Source: Candidatus Vondammii sp. HM_W22
GTDB lineage: Bacteria; Pseudomonadota; Gammaproteobacteria; Chromatiales; Chromatiaceae
Direction of reading: 5' to 3'
Assembly (NCBI RefSeq): GCF_022530855.2
Contig: NZ_CP099567.1
Location: forward strand, 1,984,001 to 2,048,000
DNA length: 64,000 bases
Part shown: positions 57,858 through 64,000 of the stretch, one piece after another
Layout: each line of letters begins with the position of its first letter
Numbering within the stretch: the first letter of the stretch is position 1
The notes under the pieces: model-generated
What the model saw: the letters and a program-made list of their open reading frames with translations, nothing else
What the model was told of the DNA's origin: nothing
Databases searched by the model: none
Made by a program: the position numbers and the translations under genes

Positions 57858-60046
57858 ATGGATCTTCGCAGGATTATTCTAGCTACTCTGCTGGTAGCCG
57901 TCATTGCCGTTTTCTTTATTTTTGATCTCGGTTCCTATCTGACACTGGAAAATCTGAAAGCCCAGCAGGTGGAACTGGGAGCATGGCGGGCTGAAAATCC
58001 TTGGCAGAGCGCACTGATCGTCTATGTTGTCTATGTTGTCTATGTTGTCTATGTTGTCTATGTTGTCTATGTTGTCTATGTTGTCTATGTTGTCTATGTT
58101 GCAGTGACGGCGCTATTGCTCCCCGGTGCAGCCATCATGACGCTTGCGATTGGAGCCATATTCGGCTTGGTATCCGGTGTCATACCAGTCTCCTTCACTT
58201 CGACAATAGGTGCAACTCTGGCCTTTCTTATGGCTCGGTTTTTGTTGCGCGATTTGGTACAATCCGGTTTGGCGACAAGTTGAAAGCGCTTAATGCAGGC
58301 ATAGAGAAAGATGGCGCATTTTATCTCTTTGGTCTGCGTCTAGTACCACTGTTCCCCTTTTTCGTGATCAATCTGGCTATGGGGCTTGCTACTCTGCGCA
58401 CCTGGACATTTGCCTGGGTCAGCCAGATTGGAATGTTGATAGGTACCGCTGTCTTTATCAATGCGGGCACGCAACTCGCAAAAATTGATTCTCTCTCGGG
58501 GATTTTGTCTCCAGGCCTGATTCTCTCTTTTGTCTTATTGGGAATATTTCCACTGCTCGCCAAGAAACTGTTGGCTGTTATCAAGGCACGAAAAGTGCCT
58601 GCCAATTACCCAAAACCACCGAGTTTTGATCGCAATCTGATCGTGATTGGTGCAGGTTCAGGAGGGTTGCTTTCTGCACTTATTGCTGCAGCGGTAAAAG
58701 CCAAGGTGACGCTGATCGAAAAACATAAAATGGGCGGCGATTGTCTGAATACCGGTTGCGTCCCCTCTAAAGCGCTGATCCGCTCAGCCCGCTATCTAGC
58801 CCAGACCCACTAGAGCTGAAGAGTTCGGTTTCAAGTCTGCAAGTGCGGAGTTTGACTTTGCCGACGTCATGGAGCGGGTTCAAAATGTAGTGAAAAAAGT
58901 CGAGCCACATGACTCGGTTGAACGCTTTACTGGCCTGGGCGTTGATGTGATTCAGGGTGAAGCAAGGATCACTTCGCCCTACACCGTAGAGGTGAATGGC
59001 CGGAAACTCACCACCCGAAACATCATCGTGTCTACCGGGGCCCGGCCATTTGTTCCACCAATCCCCGGGATCGATCAGATTGACTATCTCACTTCCGAGA
59101 ATCTTTGGGAGTTGCGTGAACTGCCGAAGAGGCTGGTGGTTCTTGGCGGTGGCCCCATTGGTTGTGAACTGGCGCAGTGCTTTGCCCGCTTTGGTTCAGA
59201 GGTGACCATTGTAGAGATGGCGCCACGATTGATGATACGGGAAGATGATGATGTTGTTGCACTGGTCACCGAACGGTTCTGCGATGAGGGGATCGATGTC
59301 TTTACCAACCACATGGCCAAAGAGTTCAAAGTGGAGGGTAGTAGTAAGTTCCTGATTGCCGAGCATGATGGCGAATCGGTCACGGTTGAATTTGATCAGT
59401 TGCTGGTTGCCGTGGGTCGTGCAGCCAATACCAGCGGCTTTGGGCTGGAAGAGTTGGGCGTGCGAATTAATGATCGCCGCACCGTTGAAGCCAATGAATT
59501 TCTCCAGACCAATTTCCCGAATATCTATGTCTGTGGTGATGTTACCGGTCCATAATCAGTTTACTCACACTGCCGCACATCAGGCTTGGTATGCCTCGGT
59601 CAATGCGCTGTTCGGTATGTTCCGGAAATTTAAGGTGGATTACTCGGTTATCCCCTTTGCAACGTTTACTGACCCGGAGGTGGCGCGAGTTGGATGCCAT
59701 GGCTCAGGGTGTTCCTTACGAGGCCACAGTCTATGGGCTGGATGATCTTGACCGGGCTATAGTCGATGGCGAAAACTACGGTTTTGTAAAAGTGCTGACA
59801 GTACCGGGAAAAGACAAAATCCTGGGAGCCACCATCGTCGGTGAGCATGCTGGCGACCTGATTGCCGAGTTTATCTCTGCCATGCGGCACGGCCTTGGGC
59901 TGAGTAAAATCCTCGGTACCATCCATATCTATCCGACATGGACCGAAGGCAATAAGTTTGCGGCCGGTAACTGGAAAAGGGTTCATGCGCCGGAGAAGTT
60001 ATTGCAGTGGGTAGAGAAATTTCACACCTGGCGCCGAGAAGAATAA
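57858..60046 (+). pseudogene. VTT-domain/FAD-dependent disulfide oxidoreductase fusion (mercuric-reductase-like), four frameshifts
   Basis: The N-terminal part (57858-58620) is a VTT/TVP38-type membrane domain: signal-like helix, LLLPGAAIMTLAIGAIFGLVSG, GLRLVPLFPFFVINLAMGL. The rest is a class I pyridine-nucleotide disulfide oxidoreductase: FAD motif VIGAGSGGLLSALIAA; redox pair GGDCLNTGCVPSK (58733-58765); NAD motif VVLGGGPIGCELAQCF; NIYVCGDVTGP; and C-terminal interface IHIYPTWTEGNKFA. AGGAG (57844-57848) precedes the ATG. One-base indels lie near 58269, 58812, 59553 and 59690. Such fusions are annotated as membrane mercuric reductases, but the substrate is uncertain. The missing bases can be placed exactly from the frames. 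Confidence 0.85.
58020..58100 (+). repeat. 9-bp tandem repeat (GTCTATGTT, 9 perfect units) in the VTT membrane domain
   Basis: Eighty-one bp of perfect GTCTATGTT units encode Val-Tyr-Val nine times, just before AVTALLLPGAA. Relatives of this domain normally have a single VYV-like word there. The repeat lengthens a membrane helix by up to 24 residues without a frameshift. Perfection across nine units implies a recent expansion. Confidence 0.97.
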
Positions 60047-60109
60047 GTTGTTGCTGGGTTAAGTGGGTATTCAATAAATAGATGTGGTTGAGGGCATGGG
60101 GTACTAATG

Positions 60110-60838
60110 AGTGGGTGGATTCAACTCCAAAGTGCATCATCTGGATGACTAAAAAGAGATGATCTGAATGCTTGGTAAAATGAGGTTGCGAAATCTTATT
60201 TACACAGGAGGAGCACAAATCATCTCTTATCGTTATTTTAGTGCAAAAGAATGCCATATGCTTATGCATCTTTTATATTGGCGTTTAAATTATCGAGATA
60301 TTGGTCCTCGTCTGGGTCGTCATCACACCTCCATCTCACGTGAAGCGAAACGCAATGGCCGACTCATAGCCTGTTATCGGAATGAGTTTGCACAGAAACG
60401 TGCGATGGCTTGATGCAAGAAACCGAGGCACACTCGCAGGCGATCATATAAAAGACTCCTGCATTATTATGTCACCGAGCGGTCACGCGAGGATTGGTCA
60501 CCGGAAACAATGGCCGGACACCTCAAGCTGGACCACCCTCGAAGTGCATGTCTACGGATTAGCCCAGAAGGTATCTATCGATGGGCATACGAGGATACTG
60601 CTCAAGGCGGTTCTCCACTAAAGCGGCACAAAAAGCGTTCGAAGACAGCAGCAATACGGGACCAGATATGTCAGCATTCATGATCGTCCTTTAAGTATTG
60701 GCAACCGTTGTCGCTTTGGCCACTGGAAAGGTGATAGTGCTGAGGGGGCTCATGTGGCATCGTCACCCATATAGAAAGAAAGAGCCGTGTACTGGTTGCT
60801 GCTAAACTGAGCGACAAATCGGTAGATGCTTTTTAGAG
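60110..60838 (+). mobile_element. IS30-family element, frameshifted and truncated
   Basis: The left end (60110-60230) is shared with the arms at 16945 and 19295. The transposase begins near 60168 with an IS30 helix-turn-helix (YFSAKECHMLMHLLYWRLNYRDIG and HHTSISREAKRNG). It continues in other frames with SREDWSPETMAGHL and HPRSACLRISPEGIYRW, then VTHIERKSRVLVAAKLSDKS, where it meets IS256 sequence at about 60838. The C-terminal catalytic region is missing. Confidence 0.83.
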
Positions 60839-60839
60839 A

Positions 60840-61045
60840 CTGTTCAGAATTTTGTGTCAACGTAAAAGCACTCAATCCATACCATCACAGATCAAGTGCG
60901 CGATCAAGCCTGCCTTCGAAGAAGACAGCCAGTTGAGACAAGATCAGGTTCCAGTTGTGAATGGGCATCGTCCATTTCTTACTGGCGTTCTGAATGCCAA
61001 GGTATAATAATTTGAGCAGGCTGTTGTCATTCGGAAAACCGGAGA
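60840..61045 (-). mobile_element. IS256 type B 3'-end fragment (minus)
   Basis: Encodes the last codons of the transposase: NDNSLLKLLYLGIQNASKKW and TMPIHNWNLILSQL. An IS end, GAATTTTGTGTCAACG, is near 60850. The 5' rest is missing. Confidence 0.8.
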
Positions 61046-61046
61046 C

Positions 61047-61389
61047 TATCCTGAATTCTGTGTAACTGTCTATCATTAAACCCAAACAAGGGAGAGAATA
61101 GGCAGATGATCGACAAGAAAGAGCTCCAGGCGATAGCCCAGGCGGCCGCTAAAAACATCAAAACTGAAGAAGATCACAACGAGTTTCGGCAAATGCTGAC
61201 CAGGACCACAGTCGAGACAGCACTCAATGCTGAACTGGCTGATCATCTTGGCTTTGCCAAGCATCAACAATCCGAAGCGAGTAATAGCCGCAACGGCACG
61301 ACCAGCAAGACCTTGCAAACGGAAGATGGCCAGTTTGAACTAGATACCCCGCGAGATAGAGCGGGCAGCTTTGAACCTCAGCTAGTTAG
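61047..61389 (+). mobile_element. IS256 type B 5'-end fragment (plus)
   Basis: Begins at the IS end (GAATTCTGTGTAACTGTCTA). The coding start MIDKKELQAIAQAAAKNIKT is at 61106; the coding sequence runs through FELDTPRDRAGSFEPQLV and stops where the IS5-like element starts at about 61387. It shows the intact type-B N terminus that the other copies lack. Confidence 0.85.
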
Positions 61390-62800
61390 TCGACCCTGAA
61401 ATATTCATAACGTAATGATTTATGTAAAATAAGCGTCTAAATTTGATAAAATAAACGTCCGTGAAAGGGGTAAAAGCAGAGAAAAACTGGACGAAATAGA
61501 GGTGGATAATTCAGCAAACCCAAGACAGCCAATCCCAACCAGCAAAGTTTCCTGCACCAGAACTTACTGGATCAGCTGAACCCCAAGCATCCACTTTTGC
61601 TACTGGCCAGACAGATAGACTGGTCATATTTTGATGCTGAATTTGCCCCGCTTTATTCTCATCTTGGAAAGCCCTCAAAACCCATCCGCCTAATGGTGGG
61701 TCTCTCGATACTCAAGCATCTGGAAGACCTCAGTGACGAGGTTCTGATTCAACGCTGGATACAAAATCCCTACTACCAGAGTTTTACGGGTGAGATCGAA
61801 TTCCAATGGCAACTTCCTTGTGACCCCTCCGACCTGACTTACTTCAGAAAGCGTATTGGCAAAGAAGGTTTTGAAAAGGTCCTGGCTGCCTCTATCGCCT
61901 TACATCAAGAAAAGGCGATCGAAGATGAAATGTGTATCGACACTACCGTACAAGAGAAAAACATTACCTTTCCAACTGATGCAAAGCAGTACCGAAAGAT
62001 ACACGGGCAGTTACTCAAGATGGCCCGAGCAGAAGGTATCGTGCTCAGTCGAAGCCATGAGAAGGAAGTAAAAATTCTCAAGCTCCCCACCCGATTTGCC
62101 ACACATCCGAGGAATCGTAAAAAGGCACGTAAGGCCGTCAAGCGATTAAAGACCATCAGCGGCCGATTACTGCGTGAAATACAGCGTAAGATGACCGCAG
62201 AACAACAGAAATTCTATGCAGAAAAGTTCGCCCTGTACCAGCGCATGCTGAATCAGAAGCGTGCTGATAAAAACAAGTTGTAGCCTACATGAACCTCATG
62301 TTTACTGTATGAGCAAAGGCAAGGCCCAGCAGCGTTATGAGTTTGGCACCAAGGCATCAATCACCACCACAAGGGACGCGGGCATTGTGATTGGTGCCCT
62401 GGCTTTTGAGAAGAATGTATTTGATGGTCACACCGTACCTGAGGTCTTGGCACAGGTGAAACGTCTCATCAATCGAGTACCCAAAGTGGGTATTGCTGAT
62501 CGAGGTTATCGGGGCAAATCAAAGGTTAATGACACCCAGATAGTAACGCCAAAGCCTGCTAGGAAGAATACCTCAGGAGAAGCCATGGCATTAGCCAGAA
62601 AACGTTTCAGAAGACGAGCTGGCATTGAGCCTGTGGTCACTTAAAGAGTGACCACAGGCTAAAAAGGAACTTTCTTAAAGGCTTTGCCGGGGAGTCAGAT
62701 TAACTTGCTTATGGCGGGGGCTACCTTCAACTTCAGAAAATGGATGAGGGAGGTTCTTTTTGTGCTGAAAAATATCATGTCCATACTGTTGTTCCTGTGC
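61384..62800 (+). mobile_element. IS5-family (IS1478-like) element, copy 2
   Basis: Same left end as copy 1 (GTTAGTCGACCCTGAAATAT). The transposase start codon TTG is changed to TTC near 61511. A 2-bp loss at 62278 (TTGTAG for TTGTACAG) breaks the frame after about 228 codons. A further indel near 62638 shifts the C terminus, whose codons HLKSDHRLKRNFLKGFAG and LLMAGATFNFRKW are still visible. These supply the part absent from copy 1. Inactive. Confidence 0.85.
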
Positions 62801-62805
62801 TCTGG

Positions 62806-63985
62806 TCAAGTCGAACCGGACACATTCAATTGAGACAGTTCATAGTTAATCGGTGACAAACTACCATTGGCAGTGTGTAACCGATCTTTGTTGTAGTAGC
62901 GGATGTAATCCGCGACATCGTACTTCATGTGCTCTCGTGTAGGTTGAGACACTTTTAAAATCCAGTCATGCTTCAGGCTGCTAAAAAAACGTTCAACCAC
63001 CACATTGTCCCAACAAGCACCTACGTCTCCCATCGACGAGCGTAGGCCATGATTTTCTAATAAATGTCGGTGCGACTTGCTCGTGTACTGTGACCCGCGA
63101 TCACGGTGAAACACTAAACCCTTGTTAGGTTGGCGTAGGTTAACGGCTTTTATCAACGCTTTCTTCACCAGATTAGTCGTCATGCGTTTATCTATGGACC
63201 AGCCAACAATACGCCGTGAATATAAATCCATGACAATGGCTAAATACATCCACCCTTCTCCTGTTCTTAAGTAGGTAATATCACCGGCCAAAACATCATT
63301 GGCAGCGACCGGATTAAAGTTCTGATTCAACAAGTTATCTGCTACTGCATCGCTATGCTGACGGTTTGTCGTGACTCTATAGGCGGTACGCTGTGTGACG
63401 CGCAGCCCCCTAGCTTACGCATCACAGTTTTCGTTCGATAGCGGCCAATAGAGAAGCCTTCTTCGCGCAGTTTTTTCATTAGCTCTCTGGAGCCCAGACT
63501 TTGGCGGCTTGCTGCAAACAAGGCTTTAGCTCGGCGATAAAGCTGTAACTCTTCAGCGCTGATTAACAGGGCAGGCCGCTTAACCCACGCGTAGTAGCTT
63601 GATCGACTCAATCCAACCATTTGGCATAAGCGGTTAACCGGCAACTGGGCTGAGTGACACTGAATAAACTGATGCTTTATTTCATTTCTTTGGCGAACAA
63701 GGCTGAAGCCTTTTTTAATATGTCCTTTTCGATGACGTAGGTGCTTATTCTCTCTGCGTAATCGGTGAAGCTCCGTCCGCTCATCGGCTGATAACGCACC
63801 GTCTTGTTTTGAGGCTTCAATCTTTAGTTTTACAATCATAGAGTTGATTTGCTCGAATACCCAGTGATTTAGCCGCCTCAGCGACCGAATAACCTTGATC
63901 TGTCACCAATCCAACCGCTTCTTCTTTAAAGGCTTGAGGGTAACTCTATGTAAACTCGTTTTTGATTCATATCCGCTCCAATAAC
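62806..63985 (-). mobile_element. IS3-family element at the window end, frameshifted
   Basis: OrfA/OrfB on the minus strand. MNQKRVYI begins near 63971, followed in another frame by YPQAFKEEAVGLVTDQGYSV (OrfA HTH). Then 63839-63342 has LCQMVGLSRSSYYAWVKRP and SRELMKKLREEGFSIGRYR (HTH_21). Then 63333-62806 holds the integrase core: AGDITYLRTGEGWMYLAIV (Asp), FHRDRGSQYTS (Asp), VVVERFFSSLKHDW (Glu). A frameshift near 63405 separates the two OrfB halves. This is a different IS3 type from the IS407-like copies. Confidence 0.85.
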
Positions 63986-64000
63986 CAACGGTATTGTCTT

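Noticed and set aside
58001-58813. Frame beginning with a (Cys-Leu)-rich run at the 9-bp repeat
   Set aside because: The Leu-Cys-Cys run is the repeat read in the wrong frame. The true protein enters this frame only after about 58269, through a frameshift.

Overview
The window looks like part of a gammaproteobacterial chromosome that is being eroded by insertion sequences. The evidence is the core gene order tRNA-Leu, tig, clpP, clpX, lon, hupB, tRNA-Val, tRNA-Asp, ppiD, fabI, yejABEF, which resembles that of Pseudomonas and relatives, together with an Rnf complex, a beta-carbonic anhydrase and several CysB/LysR-type regulators. An Rnf operon with an embedded giant pyruvate:ferredoxin oxidoreductase, a carbonic anhydrase and a very heavy IS and pseudogene load would fit a chemolithoautotrophic (for example sulfur-oxidising), possibly host-associated lineage. 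That last step is inference, and no gene here proves sulfur oxidation.

Layout. 1-10410 (minus strand) is an intact energy-metabolism operon: rnfB, a NifJ-type oxidoreductase of about 1,629 residues, rnfC, rnfD, rnfG, rnfE, rnfA and the start of one more gene. A CysB-like LysR regulator is divergent (10648-11571). 11572-19420 is an IS graveyard (IS3, two IS256 types, two IS5 types, IS1595, IS30) with one intact housekeeping gene inside it, a beta-carbonic anhydrase (16265-16867). 19504-29785 holds decaying accessory genes: a ChaN-PDZ lipoprotein, an M1 peptidase, an XRE-ImmA regulator split by a complete IS256 element with a 9-bp target duplication, a phage-type adenine methylase and YceI. Among them sits an intact RutE-like nitroreductase and LysR pair. 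29786-35045 is a second IS cluster, enclosing a SymE-like toxin remnant and an unknown gene of 286 codons.

35228-51420 is a clean conserved core with no IS: the yejABEF peptide ABC transporter, fabI, ppiD, two tRNAs, hupB, lon, clpX, clpP, tig and tRNA-Leu. From 51640 to the end the sequence is again mostly relics: a CPBP protease, an acyl-CoA ligase split by 2.6 kb of IS debris, a VTT-domain/flavin disulfide reductase fusion with four frameshifts, and IS256, IS5, IS1595, IS30 and IS3 copies.

How the genes work together. PFOR and Rnf can couple pyruvate oxidation or synthesis through ferredoxin to NADH and an ion gradient. Tig, ClpXP, Lon and PpiD are the protein-folding and proteolysis set. 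FabI belongs to fatty-acid synthesis and YejABEF to peptide import. A distinctive feature is a set of short in-frame tandem repeats (9 bp in three protein genes, 7 bp in a transposase), which enlarge or create hydrophobic or loop segments. I found no CRISPR array, rRNA or replication origin.
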